Of a stretch of 64,000 nucleotides of DNA, positions 23,411 to 35,949 are shown one piece after another (position 1 is the first letter of the stretch; every line of letters begins with the position of its first letter). The notes beneath the pieces are model-generated. The model did no database searches. It was given only the letters and a program-made list of their open reading frames with translations, and had not been told where the DNA came from. This stretch comes from Actinostola sp. cb2023. Its lineage: Eukaryota; Cnidaria; Anthozoa; Actiniaria; Actinostolidae. The translations under genes were made by a program, and so were the position numbers. The DNA lies in contig JAUJYZ010001260.1 of assembly GCA_033675265.1 (NCBI GenBank), forward strand, positions 417,501 to 481,500, given 5' to 3'.

Positions 23411-25973
23411 TCAATCAGCCATACCGGACATACGAACAAGTTGCCGCGCAAGTCCCTTCTTTGCTAACTCCAGTGCTGTTTTCTTTTGCTGTAAAAAAAC
23501 AGTAATCAGACAGTTAGCTCACGCTGTTCAGTTAATATTCCATGGATACCGCTTTCTGTTAACTATGAAGGAAATGTTTACTTTCATAATTCTGAAGATG
23601 GCCACGATGGCCGAAAGCTTGGTTCATTAAACATAAATTCAATGCAGATGAAGCCACTATAATTGATTTAACTAGGTGTCTGCATACAAGGAAATCCTTA
23701 ATATAGTAATGACACATTCATGACTTCTTTGAGTAATTCTAATATTAAAAACAAAATTCAACTTATAATACAAAATGTTACTGATTATTGTACCTTATTT
23801 TGTAAAGTGAAATCAGCCCCATGTTCAACTAACACAACTGCTATTTCAGACCTCTCCTCTTCACAAGCCATATGTCTGAAAAGTACATGCAACCAATCGA
23901 GATTAAATGCACGTTTGTATTTACTTTTCTTGTAAATTAAACTACTTCTTACAATGCAGTGTTTCCTTCAGCATCTTGAGCTTGGATATCATATTTTGAA
24001 TTCAACAGAAGTTTAACAATGTTCACATGACCTCTAATTGAAAAGAAAAAAATAATTAGAATAAAAACTGAATTCTCTGAATTCCAAAAGTTCTATTTTT
24101 GCTCACTTTGGCCAACAAAGGATGCTGGCATGAATTAGTAAAATAACTTCTGTAACTAAGTTATAAGGGTAATGAATGAATGAATGAATGATATATGAAT
24201 GAATGAATGAATGAATGAATGAATGAATGAATGAATGAATGAATGAATGAATGAATGAATGAATGAATGAATGAATGAATGAATGAATGAATGAATGAAT
24301 AAATGAATGAATGAGTGGATGGATGGATGAATGAATGCATGCATGATATGAATGCATGACTACATGGCAAACTCATCACAGAACACTGACCTTGAAGCAG
24401 CTCTATGCAAAGGTGTAGCATTACTGGTCTTGTCTTTTGCATTTACTTCAGCTCCATGTTCAAGCAGAATTTCTGCTATCTAGTATGAACAGAGAACAGT
24501 TGTACTTGCACTAGCTACTTGGTGGGATTCAATGATGATTGACATTGACTTCAAAGCCAATCAAACCGAGAACTTAATAATATTCAGTCTATGCAAACTT
24601 GATTCAAGTTCATTTTCTGTGTATATTCATACCTCGTATCTGTCTCTTGACGCAGCATAGTGCAGAGATGATTGGCCATTTAAATTACAAGCATTGACAT
24701 TGGCATTGTGTGCAATCAGATTAGAGACAATTTCAGTCCGGCCAGCAGATGATGCTATTATCAGAGGTGTCCATCCACACTAGAAAATGTACATGTGCAA
24801 CTGACATTATACTCTATTCTGTGAAAACTAAAGATATCTACTCTACAGAAGGGGTGTCAAATGGCCCCGGCAAAAAGTCAGAGTCTCGCAAAATTTTGGT
24901 CAAATTTTGTGGGTCTCGAAGTCTCGTTTTTTCGCAAAAAGCTGTCTCAGAGTCTCGAATTTTGAAAACAAAGGAAATCGGTGAAAAAGCATCTCGGACT
25001 CGCAAAAATATGCCTTGTCTCAAGAGTCTCGCAAAGTCTTGCCTTGACCATTCGATACCATATGTACATTATGCAACTGACGTACTCTATACTCCAGTTT
25101 CGCATTGTTTAGAGATGACCGCTGTCCTTGACAAAAGACACATTTGTACAGGCTTAGCCTCGATTCAGAAAACAGTCCGTGCAATTCAAAAATGTTTCCA
25201 TTGTTTCATGCCAACATTTTTTCGTATTCTTGTTGATATTTGTGAATAATTTACACCGACTCGAGGCAAGACTGTACAAATGCGTCTGATGTCAATAAGT
25301 ACAGCGGTTTTACAGCGGTATCCGTGAACAAGAAAAGGGACTATTCTGTGAAAACTGACTGACATATACATGTGATGGACTACATTTTGGTTCTTTATCA
25401 ATAATTACATTTTATTTCCATGTACCATGTATCTTATCACAAAGAGTTCATGAATGTAATAAACACAAAAAATGTACAGTTTGTACTTACATCATCCACA
25501 TCATCAACAGGTGAACCATGTTTAAGAAGATACGAAACAATTTCTGTATGCCCACCTGATGCTGCCCAGTGTAGAGCTATTCTTTCATTCTTTAGAGAAA
25601 GCAAAAGGTTAGGTATTAGGTGATTTAGGTATGTACCATTGTAGGAGCACGATTTATGGGGGATGGGACTTCACTCAAAGGCTTCAAAAAGAACAAAACC
25701 AAGTGTAACTTCTCGGTCAGTGCGTATTTTTGAAATACCTTAGTACTGTTAGTAGTTTAGAAATTAAATGAAATCAGGTTTATACAAAATAATTTTAACA
25801 ATAATAAGTTAAAGTTTTATTACACGTGCTGAAGAGAATCAAACGATATCACATCACAAGGTTTCACTTACTTGGTCTTTCTTTCTAATAAGGTCAGGCT
25901 GCGCCTCTATTCTCTTGTGAACTTCTTTAAACTTTCCTTCATGAGCGAAAGCGCAAACATCTAAGTTTGACAT
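23411..25973 (-). CDS. PSMD10: Gankyrin, 26S proteasome non-ATPase subunit 10
   Basis: Seven exons in agreeing phase give 225 residues (human 226): 25872-25973, 25491-25589, 24633-24779, 24391-24479, 23953-24033, 23794-23875, 23411-23488. Gankyrin is an assembly chaperone for the 19S proteasome base that binds the ATPase PSMC4. The protein starts MSNLDVCAFAHEGKFKEV, like SNLMVCNLAYSGKLEEL of vertebrates, and is then made of ankyrin repeats: ALHWAASGGHTEIVSYLL, TPLIIASSAGRTEIV, SLHYAASRDRYE, TPLHRAASRGHVNIVKLLL and LHMACEEERSEIA, ending with the family tail TALELAKKGLARQLVRM. Introns are 0.3-0.8 kb; one holds a (TGAA)n array. The gene is divergent with IDUA, ATG to ATG separated by 275 bp. Confidence 0.93.
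24168..24340. repeat. (TGAA)n microsatellite
   Basis: About 40 tetranucleotide units in the PSMD10 intron between the 24391-24479 and 23953-24033 exons. Translations rich in HSFI in three frames are artefacts. Confidence 0.95.
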
Positions 25974-26248
25974 TGTAATGAATCGAATGACATATGCAGT
26001 CTTCACTAGGCGTTCCTAGTTGGACGAGAGAAACCTGAACTCGATAGTGACACAGGTAGCCCATCCTAACAAAAAGTTCCGGTATAAAAGGACAACGTAC
26101 AATTGTTTAATTGTTAATCGCATATTTATGTACATACAAAGATCAATTAGCAACGTTATTGTCTTATCCCTGGGCAGGCTCCTTTTATACTGGAATTTCA
26201 GATAAATCAGTTTTTCTATTGGTGGTATTCCTGTGGTTGCATGTCAAA
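25974..26248. promoter_or_regulatory. Shared divergent promoter region of PSMD10 and IDUA
   Basis: Only 275 bp separate the two start codons, so both promoters must lie here or overlap the first exons. A 119-bp transposon (26077-26195) occupies much of it; its ends contribute TATAAAAGG facing IDUA (26083) and the same motif facing PSMD10 (about 26181-26189, minus). Whether these act as TATA boxes is inference. Confidence 0.55.
26077..26195. mobile_element. 119-bp MITE, same family as 1430-2624
   Basis: Left end TTCCGGTATAAAAGGA; the right end read inward is TTCCAGTATAAAAGGAGCCT, continuing with CCCAGGGATAAGACAATAAC, almost identical to the left end of the 1430-2624 element. Target-site duplication not clear. 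Confidence 0.8.
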
Positions 26249-29200
26249 ATGGACGATAAGGGTATACTCCGACGTCTTGTTGCGGTGTTCATCCTCTTTG
26301 CCTGTATTACTGACAAAACAGCCGTCTCAAAAGACGTCCAAGATTATTCTCCCAAAATATACACAGCTATGGTGAATGCAAGTACTGTAGTCCGCAAACT
26401 GGACCACTTTTGGAGAAGCACAGGATTTTGTCCCCCTGACCCACACCAAGACTTCAACAAATTCATGGCTACAAACGACATGGCACAAAATATCATCTAC
26501 ATTGGTTCAACACCGAACCAGGGAATCGAACAAGTACGAATTCATTTCCTATTAGACTTGGTATCGATGCAGGAAGGCGGCGATGGCGCCTTGGTGATTT
26601 CCTTTACATATTTGGACAAAGCAATGGCTCTGTTGCTTAGCAACGGCCTTAGGCCTGGCTTTGAGTTGATGGGGAATCCATCTAACTATTTTACAGACTT
26701 TGACGATAAGAAACAGATCTACGATTGGAGAGAATTGATAAGAAGTCTTGGAATTCATCTAATAGGTCAGAGTCACGTCTATTTTAGCTTATCATTCACC
26801 TTTGAAAATTACGATCAACTAGTTAAATTGTTATGCTAATTTTCACCCTCGAAAACATTTGCATAAATTACCATAACACATTATCGTAAATTATTGCCAT
26901 CAAATTACTAAATCGTTACCTGTTATCCTGTTATAGAACGCTATGGTTTGGAGGAGGTCTCCAAGTGGAATTTCGAATCCTGGAACGAGCCATTCGGTCG
27001 CATAAGCTTTGTAGGTCTCAAGGTCTCTCTACAGGGTTATTTGAACTATTACGATGCTTGCTCTGAAGGATTGCTGATAGCAAACCCAGCTTTGAGACTT
27101 GGTGGACCAGCTTCAGGAAACCCTTTAAAGCACCAACGATCATCTGCTATTTTCTACGTGAGTAGCGTTATTTATTGTAGCTCTGAATCTATTAGAATCT
27201 CCTTTCTTAGTATGGTGTATACAGTTGAACCTCCGGTTGCGATCACTCTCCTAAGCGACCTCTCCTAAGCGACCACCTCTCCTGAGCGACCAGTTTTCCA
27301 AAATACCAAAAGTTCAGTTCCAACTGAGTCAAATCACTATAGCTGGAACCTCTCGTAAGCGACCGCATCTCGTAAGCGACCACAAAGCTTGACATTTTAG
27401 GTCAGTGGTCGCTTACGGGAGGTTCGACTGTATGTTAAAATCACCGTCTATCCGTTGCTAGTCTTTTCTACAGCATTGTTACGACGGCGTGAATTTTTTC
27501 ACCGGCAAAAAAGGTGTCAGGCTGGACTTCATATCCTTCCACATCAAAGGAAAAGGCCTCTCTACCAATATCTTAGAGTCAGAAACAGTCGTACTCAATC
27601 AAGTTGAGCGCACGTTTCCAAAGTTCGCTGGGATCCCTGTGTATAATGATGAGGCGGATCCCCTTGTGGGGTGGCACAAAGCTGAAGATTGGAGAGCTGA
27701 TGCCAGATATGCTGCAATGGTCGTCAAGGTAACGTATTACAAAATTTATTCTCGGGAGAGTCGAGCTTAGGAATAGAGATATCGATGAAGTGACACAGTT
27801 ATTTAGTATGCATTTATTAGTTAGCAACGAATAGAACGTTTATAACTCGATGATACCTGGCGCCGCTTGAGGAATTGGCGGTGGTGATGATGACTATTGC
27901 TAAATGATATTTCGTTCTCTGTAAGAACTACCACGTTGTCACCTACCATGCATTATTTCATTACACTCTGTTTCATCGATAGGTGATTGCGCAGCACCAG
28001 AATATTTTAATACCAAAAAAACAAATGTAAGTCCTTACGTATAGTTGAACGATTTTATTTTATTCAATATTACCGACTCCGTGCAAGTATCCAATCCTTA
28101 CTTTATTTCACTGGTGATGTGTATGACATCATTGTAACTATGGTGACATGTATGACATCATTGTAACTATGGTGACATGTATGACATCATTGTAACTATG
28201 GTGACATGTATGACATTGTAACTATGGTGACATGTATAAGGTATTCGTTGCTAAGCAACGACAATGGCTTCATGAACTACCCGCCCTCCTACTTCTCGCA
28301 ACGGACCTTGCTAGCGCGGTTCCAGATGAATACGTCACATCCTCGTAAAGTTGAGTTCATCAAGAAACCAGTGCTGAGTGTCATGGGGCTTCTAGCGATG
28401 ATGGGTGATCAACAAGTCTTCGCTGAAACACGTTATCTCCATGACAATCATGTATGTACAGACTGGGCACGTGATTTAAACAATAGTAGCGCATCATGCA
28501 CTTTATTTGTCTATTGATATGGGCGTGGGATGGGGTCGGGGGTGTTGTTCTTGGGTGTGGGATGGGGCCGGGGGTGTTGGCCTTGGGCGTGGGATGGGCT
28601 TAGGTCATCTTTATTGATCCAGTATTAATGATTTGGAGCTTCGGTCTGCGAGATATTTGTACTCTTTTCTCTTTTTTACAGTTATTTACATTTTAACCGG
28701 GATAGATTTCTACGGCCAGGAGGTGCATATTCATCCTGTTTTCGAATCAGTTGCGTCAATTACTTTTGATTAGAACCCGATTGGACAAGTGTATTTATAA
28801 GTTTATAAAATGTGGAAATCCTGTAGAAATAATAACTAACGATGTTTATTAATTGTTAAACTGACCATATCGATCTGTAGATCTCCGTCAACGACGATCT
28901 TGGTATTATGGCTTCAATCGTCAGTGGCGCATCTAACGACTGGGAATTGGCAGCTTTAATGTACAATAGTGACGACACATCCAATAGGACTGGGATGTCT
29001 GTGGTTAATGTTAATGTTATCGGGATCCCTGTGGCCAAGGATATATTATACGTCATCTATCAAATTGATAATTACCATGGCAACCCATATGAGATATGGA
29101 GGAAGATGAAGTCTCCTGTCTTTCCTACAGAAGATCAATTCCACAAGCTTCGCTCACATCAGGTAACAAAGTTTGAAATTACACCTCATTATTTTTTGAG

Positions 29201-32200
29201 GGGAAGGGGATTCCAACCCCGCCAAAAATTAAAATAGGTGTACTTAGGCCTCATTTCACTCACTCGGGTATGTTAAGTCCTTTAATAGAGAAAACAACTC
29301 AAGCATGTTAAGGCCTGGGTCTCCAGAGGGAATCGACCCCCCGCGTAGATTTAATATCTTTCGCTTAAAAAAGCAGGTTTGTGTTTAAATCTGCATGATT
29401 TTCATGTCGTATACCATGGGAATTGCTTAAGGTAAAGGATCTGGCCATGTTTTGGTATAGTAGTGTTATCGGTTGGTTGTCACGTGACCATAAACCCGCC
29501 CAAAAATAACGTAAAAATACGGGCCGACTTTATCACGTTTATTACCAAACGTTTTTGGTGTTAAATCATTAAGCCCGTTGAAACAAACAATAATCCGTGT
29601 GGAATGGATGTCTACAGATTTGTGGTACTGAGAAAAATAAAACACAAAATTGAAAAACATGGTCACGTGACCTGTTTTGTCGATTATCTCCCAAAAAAGC
29701 AACGAGGGACAACCATTCCAGGCAGAATTGAAAAGATCTCTACAAATGTCATTCATTAATGCGTTATTGATCATTCCTAGAAAAGTTTCTATACGGCCCA
29801 TTTTCAACTGAATTTCTTAAAACTTCAAGACCACGTGGTCGATCACGTGACACACCTTATACCATCATGACCACTAAATTTTAAAGACTTCAAGGGACTA
29901 AAGCATTTGACCGAGTTTTATTCTCAAAGCCTTACTATTCGTTCTGTAGTAAATAAAATCGTGATTTTATACTAATTAGGCACAAGACCCAGGCCTTAAC
30001 ATGCTTGAGAAGGCTTTGGTCCTCAATAGCTGGTAAGGTCTTCATGTAGCTACACATAGTGTCCACTCCTCTATGTGTCGCTGTCTTGCTCTCTAGTAGA
30101 ACGAAGCAGTTTGTATTCACGTCAACGCAGAAAACAAGCTGCTTCGTTCTACTATAATAATAATCATCATCATCTTTATTTTGAGTGGGTTAACAAATAC
30201 AGCAAATACAACAATACTGATTTCCAATTTGGCCCACTACTAGAGAGCAAGACAGGGACACGGCATAGTCAGGGCAATACCAGGCGTTTTTGTTTTGGGG
30301 GAACTTTGGAAATTTTTGACGAGGGAGAAAAACGAAGAACGTCTGCTCTGCAGGCTAGGACAATACGTGTGTCAGGACATTTCGTGCAGCTACATGAAGT
30401 CCTGCCCGCTTTTAGCAATGCAGGGGTTCAGTTACGTCCTCAGAGATGAGTTTTACTGACTCAATTTTCTCCATTGAAATGTAGTGTATCACCATGTTAC
30501 ATATGACAATGCACGGTCACCGACACGGCACGCGAATAGTATCATTCATTCATTAACTATAAGTGTATATGTATCTTTCCCAGGATCCTGTGCGAACAGT
30601 TGGACCTCTCTCTCTTCCTCCCGATGTGGATTATGGGATCGTCAGTTTTAAACTACAAATTCCCTTACCCGGCGTGGCTCTTTTGCATCTGTGTTCAAAA
30701 CCACTTACCCCTCCCCAGAAGGTACCGTTATAGTTGCGCAAAGATAAGAGTTTGTCTGTAGCCGTCTTGATGCGCGGTGGTCTCGTATCTTCCTCAGTCG
30801 TAGATCTTGTGGTTGATGGTTTGGTTATATTTTGATTTGTATCTTTTCTTGGTTTGTGGTTTGGGTAGTGGTTTGCATGGGTTTGTGCTGTGGTGTATTG
30901 CTGAGTTAATGAGCGTAAAGAAAATGGACGCTGGTATTTATGTGGCAAAACATACACATATGGAATGCATAATGTTGAAAATGATAAGTAGACCGAATTC
31001 TCCAAGCGAACTGCGGTCGCGTCCAAGCTCGAGACTAGTTTTAACGAATTGTTATTTTGTGGTCAGTGAATGCCATTATTTGCGAGGTAAAACCATAACA
31101 ATATATAATTAATGATGAAGAGATCGATCACTGCTCACTTGAGCAAGTTGTGGCCACATGAAAATCATTGACTTCATTTCAAAATGACTCTTAACAATAT
31201 TTCCCATGACCCTCAAGGATCCTACCTTTGGCACCTTTCATACGTAACAAAGTTAAGTCAATTAGAGTCGTTTTCGTATGAGTGGGAAGTAGTTACGGTT
31301 CGTGCTGTGCCGTGACGGTATTGTGCCATGACCGTGCATTTATCTCCAAGCATTCTGATTGGTTGAGCGATGATTTTGCGCACTGTGATTGGTTGAATAG
31401 ATGTCTTCGATTCCGTACCGTGACCGTAACTCCGTGCCGTAGGTTTCCCACCCATACGAAAACGACTCTACTTTACGCGTAGCAAACCCACCATAGTAAA
31501 TAATATGCAGAGATGGTGGCAGTCATGTGATTTAATTTCGGTCACGTGATTTAATTTCGGTCATGTGATTTACTTTTGGTCATGTGATTTAATTTCGGTC
31601 ACGTGATTTACTTTTGGTCATGTGATTTAATTTGGGTCGTAATTTAATTTCGGTCATGTGATTTAATTTCGGTCATGTGATTTAATTTCGGTAACGTGAT
31701 ATGACGCCAGGAAATTTTTTTCATATATTCTTAGGTCGCTCATGTTTCACTTCTCGAAGTCTCAAGAAATGAAGTCTTAGTGTCATGGAAACACGAAGAT
31801 GCTAGGTAACCAGGTGATCATCATATACGATTAGCATTAATATTATCCTGATAATATCCCTGGTGTGTTATTCTACAGGTGCATCAAAACGTATCAAGTT
31901 TTATACTCAGCGGTGTCAAGGGGAGGTCCTTACGTGGTTGTCAATCATATGGACTTGATATTTCGTGCATATCATCACGTGATCGAAGGGCGAGGTCAGT
32001 GAGAATAACTATTGTAGGCTGTGATGGCAGCGGTTTTGTATGAGAGCGAGGCTATCGGGTCGAACGGAGAGGTCAGTGAGAATAACTATTGTCGGCTGTG
32101 ATGGCAGCGGTTTTGTACGAGAGCGAGGCTATCGGGTCGAACGGAGAGGTCAGTGAGAATAACTATTGTAGGCTGATGGCAGCGGTTTTGCACGAGAGCG

Positions 32201-32546
32201 AGGCTATCGGGTCAGGTCTCGGAAATAGAAGAGAGAAGTGAACACTCATGCATGTATTTAAAGCAGGAATGTGTCCTTCTGTTCTCAAGAAGAGAAGCTG
32301 CAGTCGTTCAATCAATCAATCTTTTATTTACCCACATAACGCCTAGGAGTATTTTGCATACTCGTTGTAATTAAAATGCGCTCGTGCTTTAATATAAAAT
32401 ATCCATACAATCTATGTGTAATATTTATGGTAATTAACTAATGGCAAATAGAATTGGTAATATCGTTTTTTGGGACCTGCCCTCACCATCAAACTATAAT
32501 GTAAATGTTCACTCCTATCTACACAGCCATATAGCCTATGTAAAGC

Positions 32547-32584
<38 letters not shown>

Positions 32585-33239
32585 TTATTAATTTCTATAG
32601 CGCATTTTCCATAACAAGATGATCAAATGCGCTTTGCAACACGATAAATAAAAATTTAACTAGTATAAATATCTTAAAATATGCATAACCATATTTTTGT
32701 CCATCATTTGAAGCCGTTCATTAACGATATTGCTGGAAGAATAGAGGAAAACTATGCCCATACGATAGCCTCGCTCTCGTGGAAAGACCGCTGCCGGCAT
32801 CGCTGGCGCGCTCAGTCGTACAAACAGTTATATCTATATTTTTATCTTCTTCGAAAAATTGATATCTTCACACTTCACATGTGAAGATATCATATCGTAA
32901 AGTAAAAATTATAAATAAATAAAAGTTTCATCGATAATTATATATTAAACAGAATATTACATGGTCACTTGGAGATACAAATTTCGCTGCGCTCACTCGT
33001 GAGAGATATCATCAACACTCGAAGATAAAATTCGTATCTCCGCGCGCCCATGTAATATCCTCTATTTCTTAACCGGTGACTGAATTGTTTCCTCAGATAA
33101 ATACATCATTTCTATTAATGGTTGGTACAAAGTACGCTGTGTGGACTACTGGAATCGAGTTGGACAAGAATCGTTTGCTGTCTTTCGTAAATCAAATGTA
33201 ATGAATATGGATGGTCACGTGAACGGAATATTTTTTTAA
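26249..33239 (+). CDS. IDUA: Alpha-L-iduronidase (lysosomal GH39)
   Basis: Ten exons in agreeing phase give 665 residues (human 653): 26249-26765, 26937-27157, 27474-27728, 27983-28026, 28241-28451, 28881-29162, 30584-30721, 31735-31805, 31879-31994, 33097-33239. The enzyme removes terminal iduronic acid from dermatan and heparan sulfate in the lysosome. A hydrophobic segment (about residues 10-19) fits a signal peptide. [11 protein letters not shown] and [14 protein letters not shown] match the family. Catalytic acid/base Glu is E190 (WNFESWNEP, split across exons 1 and 2) and the nucleophile is E306 ([11 protein letters not shown]), each within eight residues of human numbering. The C-terminal fibronectin-III-like part is in exons 8-10 ([12 protein letters not shown]). 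The exon 5 acceptor directly follows a minisatellite and has a poor pyrimidine tract. The exon 9 donor lies at the edge of a 77-bp repeat. A possible AATAAA is at about 33470. Confidence 0.93.
27222..27430. mobile_element. Tigger/pogo-like MITE, TA target site
   Basis: Begins CAGTTGAACCTCCGGTTGCG and ends with the inverted GGAGGTTCGACTG; TA on both sides. Internal CTAAGCGACC repeats. In IDUA intron 2. A 101-bp relative lies at 57013-57113. Confidence 0.8.
28118..28235. repeat. 29-bp tandem repeat, about 4 copies
   Basis: Unit ATGTATGACATCATTGTAAC plus TATGGTGAC, ending immediately before the IDUA exon 5 acceptor (TATAAG at 28240), so the repeat takes the place of the usual pyrimidine tract. 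The last unit is shortened. Confidence 0.85.
29298..30009. mobile_element. Putative DNA transposon remnant in IDUA intron 6
   Basis: A 24-bp perfect inverted pair: left 29298-29321 (CTCAAGCATGTTAAGGCCTG), right 29986-30009. About 690 bp lie between, with no transposase frame. Boundaries and superfamily uncertain. Confidence 0.6.
30077..30260. repeat. Nested hairpins in IDUA intron 6
   Basis: The outer pair is CTGTCTTGCTCTCTAGTAG and its inverse near 30237-30258; inside, AGTAGAACGAAGCAG at about 30097 faces CTGCTTCGTTCTACT ending near 30155. Likely overlapping small foldback elements. Confidence 0.65.
31265..31468. mobile_element. 204-bp MITE with TA target site
   Basis: Ends GAGTCGTTTTCGTATGAGTG and the inverted CCCATACGAAAACGACTC, flanked by TA on both sides. 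The interior is rich in GTGCCGTGACGGT-type motifs and includes GATTGGTTGAG. One end of the same family lies at 6112-6148. Confidence 0.8.
31522..31700. repeat. 18-19-bp tandem repeat, about 10 copies
   Basis: Unit GTCATGTGATTTAATTTCG with CACGTG/CATGTG variants, in IDUA intron 7 just before exon 8. Confidence 0.88.
31992..32215. repeat. 77-bp tandem repeat overlapping the IDUA exon 9 donor
   Basis: GAG-GTCAGTGAGAATAACTA occurs at the real donor (GT at 31995) and again with GT at 32072 and 32149, a 77-bp step. The third copy has small deletions. Confidence 0.88.
32551..32583. repeat. (TAA)n microsatellite
   Basis: About 11 trinucleotide units in IDUA intron 9. Confidence 0.9.
32951..33063. 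mobile_element. Short MITE with ATATTACATGG ends
   Basis: Left AGAATATTACATGG and right CCATGTAATATCCTCT are inverted; the space between holds a partial internal palindrome around ATACAAATTTCGC / GAATTTTATCTT. In IDUA intron 9, ending 33 bp before exon 10. Confidence 0.65.
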
Positions 33240-33613
33240 AGATAATGAATGGTTATTGTCATGTCATCGTCACCATGACAACTACCACCACCATCATCAT
33301 CATCATCGTCATCATATCAGCAGCATCAACAGTGTCGTTAGTCAGGTGATCCGAAGTAGCTTTTGTGGGCACCATTCACAAACAATCAAAGCAATAGCAG
33401 AGTTAGGTGATCTGTACATAGAAATAACCTCAAGATTCACCTTTTTCAAATAATTGAGTTTATTTTTGAAATAAAGTATTATTATTATATATTTTGTCAA
33501 AGAACGCACGAAATATTTTGTGTAGTTACTTCAAACTGGCTTTCCAATCAATCATGAATAACCTCTATTTATTAATATTTTAGTATCACGATGTTGTAAG
33601 GCGACGTGGTTAC

Positions 33614-33985
33614 TCAGTACAGTCTTTATCACTGCGTACCGTACGCTTTACGTAACTCAGTAGTCTTTATCACTGCGTACCGTACGCTTTACGTAACTCA
33701 GTGCAGTCTTTATCACTGCGTACCGTACGCTTTACGTAACTCAGTACAGTCTTTATCACTGCGTACCGTACGCTTTACGTAACTCAGTAGTCTTTATCAC
33801 TGCGTACCGTACGCTTTACGTAACTCAGTGCAGTCTTTATCACTGCGTACCGTACGCTTTACGCAACTCAGTAGTCTTTATCACTGCGTACCGTACGCTT
33901 TACGTAACTCAGTACAGTCTTTATCACTGCGTACCGCACGCTTTACGTAACTCAGTAGTCTTTATCACTGCGTACCGTACGCTTT
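33614..33985. repeat. 40-43-bp tandem repeat, about 9 copies
   Basis: Unit AGTCTTTATCACTGCGTACC then GTACGCTTTACGTAACTCAG. Two forms alternate, with or without an extra ACA/GCA before the AGTC, giving a dimer or trimer pattern. Confidence 0.9.
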
Positions 33986-35603
33986 ACATAACGACAAATA
34001 TTCACAAACAAACGAAAGTACGGATCGTTATCGTTTCACTTTTTTCCACGTTGATGATCGTAATTATCTTGAGGACTTTGATGTTTGACATTGTCTTAGA
34101 TATCCGGCGACGATAAGTAATCCTTTAAGGATATTATCAGATTATTCTACGCAATATCCTGCTTAATTCACTTGAAGGAAGAACATATGAAAGTGGTTAT
34201 TCAGTTCTGTTTATCACGGACCACACCTTGGAAGTACTGACAAGAATAGAGCGACATGATCAGGATCAGTCTAACAAGAAACAAGAAACTTAAAAAAATC
34301 ATAAAACAGGGACCACGTTGGTTTGAAACTGTTGTTTTGACGTTTTGGTGAAGCGAGACCTATTTAGTACACTCTGTCATTCAGGGTTTTGAAAACCAAG
34401 AGCTAATTATAGAATCACTGTATCCACAACAGCAGGTTCCTGTTTGTTGCTATGGTAACGCTTTCGCGCGCAAACTGTACTGACGTCAGAGTGGTCGAGA
34501 CATGTTTTTTTGATACTTTATTTTGCATGATAGAATTCGATTAATATCTATTTCAAACCATGATTTCCTGTGATAAGCGTTGGACAATTGGATGTGTATA
34601 TATGCAAAAAGCTGCAAAACATTTTTAGAAAATGAACGCCGGAATGTGGCGCGTAACCAAATGTGGGGCGCGGAATTATATTAAAGGGAAAGTAAAATCT
34701 AAAGCTTAGTTTCATTAGCAATGCAAGTACAAGAAATAGACTGAAAAAATTGTTCCTTACGCTTATGCGCTGATGCTTGTTTTTCACAGTGAAATAACGC
34801 CTCTTGTGCTTGCTCTCATGCTTGTTTTTTACAGTGAAATAACGCCGCTTGCGCTTGTGTCAGTCCTTTTTTCACAGTGATGAATCCAATATACAGTTGC
34901 TGATATTGTGCATGTTTTTCCGAGTGTAATTAGGTTTCTCATAAACTCACCATTATTGTATATATTTATCTATTTTGTCTAATAGTTTGAATTTACAAAA
35001 CTTCTGTAAAATGATATAAAGCAATAAAAAGAGCAATCTTGTTATTATGAACCACACAGATAGTTATCCTTTGAATTGTTTTTGTTATTATGATCATTTG
35101 GAATTCAAAAGAATCAATAGGTAAATCCCTGGGGTCATTGATGCATTGTTTGTAATAATAGACCGAACAAACCATCAATTTGTAATCGAATTCGATCATT
35201 ACGTTTTCAAGAATCTTCCAAAACACGTGAACATTCTTAGAGGGGATTTTTTGAGCAATAAGCTTTCGTTCTTAAATAAAGAAATGCTACAATTTCAGTT
35301 TCTGTGCTTGATAAAGGTGTGTGTTACAGGAAATGAAGTACAATGTTCAAAATAATCGAACAATTTTCCAATGAAATCCGGGGTTTTTCCAGCAGGTTTT
35401 GTTACGAGTCATGTCGGTATTTCGTTACATGAACTAAATTCGTCAAAAATATATCCACTTGACCTTTTTATTCCTGGTGTAAAGTAAACCTTAGCATTGT
35501 TGCTGCAGGAATAATTACAAGACTTGTCGATTCATATGCAAAGTAGAGCCTGACCGTTGAACGGTCGCGAACAATAGCCCACGAATTATTGATATTCAAT
35601 TGA

Positions 35604-35650
35604 CCAATCACGATTCAGTGTGTTCTGCTATATACACCGAGTATTTGCAT
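35604..35650 (+). promoter_or_regulatory. Candidate promoter elements of the ARL4-like gene
   Basis: CCAATCA at about 35603, CTATATACACC at about 35629 and the octamer ATTTGCAT at about 35643, about 300 bp upstream of the ATG. Motif matches only; a 5' UTR of this length is plausible. Confidence 0.35.
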
Positions 35651-35949
35651 TTGGCTTTCTCAATCGTTTTGGAAAGTAACGCTCGGTGACAGGAAAGGAA
35701 GATTCGAAACTAAAACTATACTGAGAGATATAATCCCTTCTAGTAAGTATCGGGTTGTTAGCAAGTCGAAGAAGGTAGAACAGTCAAGCAGCCAAGTGGA
35801 GGAGTGTTTGTAAAGCAAAGATAATATACACCGCGTTCATCGCAAGATAAAGAAAACGACAGTAATACATTTTATTTCCACACCGATCTACATAGGAAGC
35901 AATCGGGAATTCAAACTGAAAAATTTAGTTTGAAATTTCCGTCGCTAGA

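Larger units (their letters stand above)
33240..35949. other. Intergenic region IDUA to ARL4-like gene
   Basis: IDUA 3' flank, then a tandem array (33614-33985) and about 1.9 kb of AT-rich sequence with no supported gene. A repeated phrase ACAGTGAAATAACGCC (34785-34850) is a short local duplication. Confidence 0.5.

Noticed and set aside
26111..26248. In-frame upstream extension of IDUA exon 1
   Set aside because: It runs through the MITE; the ATG at 26249 is followed directly by a hydrophobic signal-like segment.
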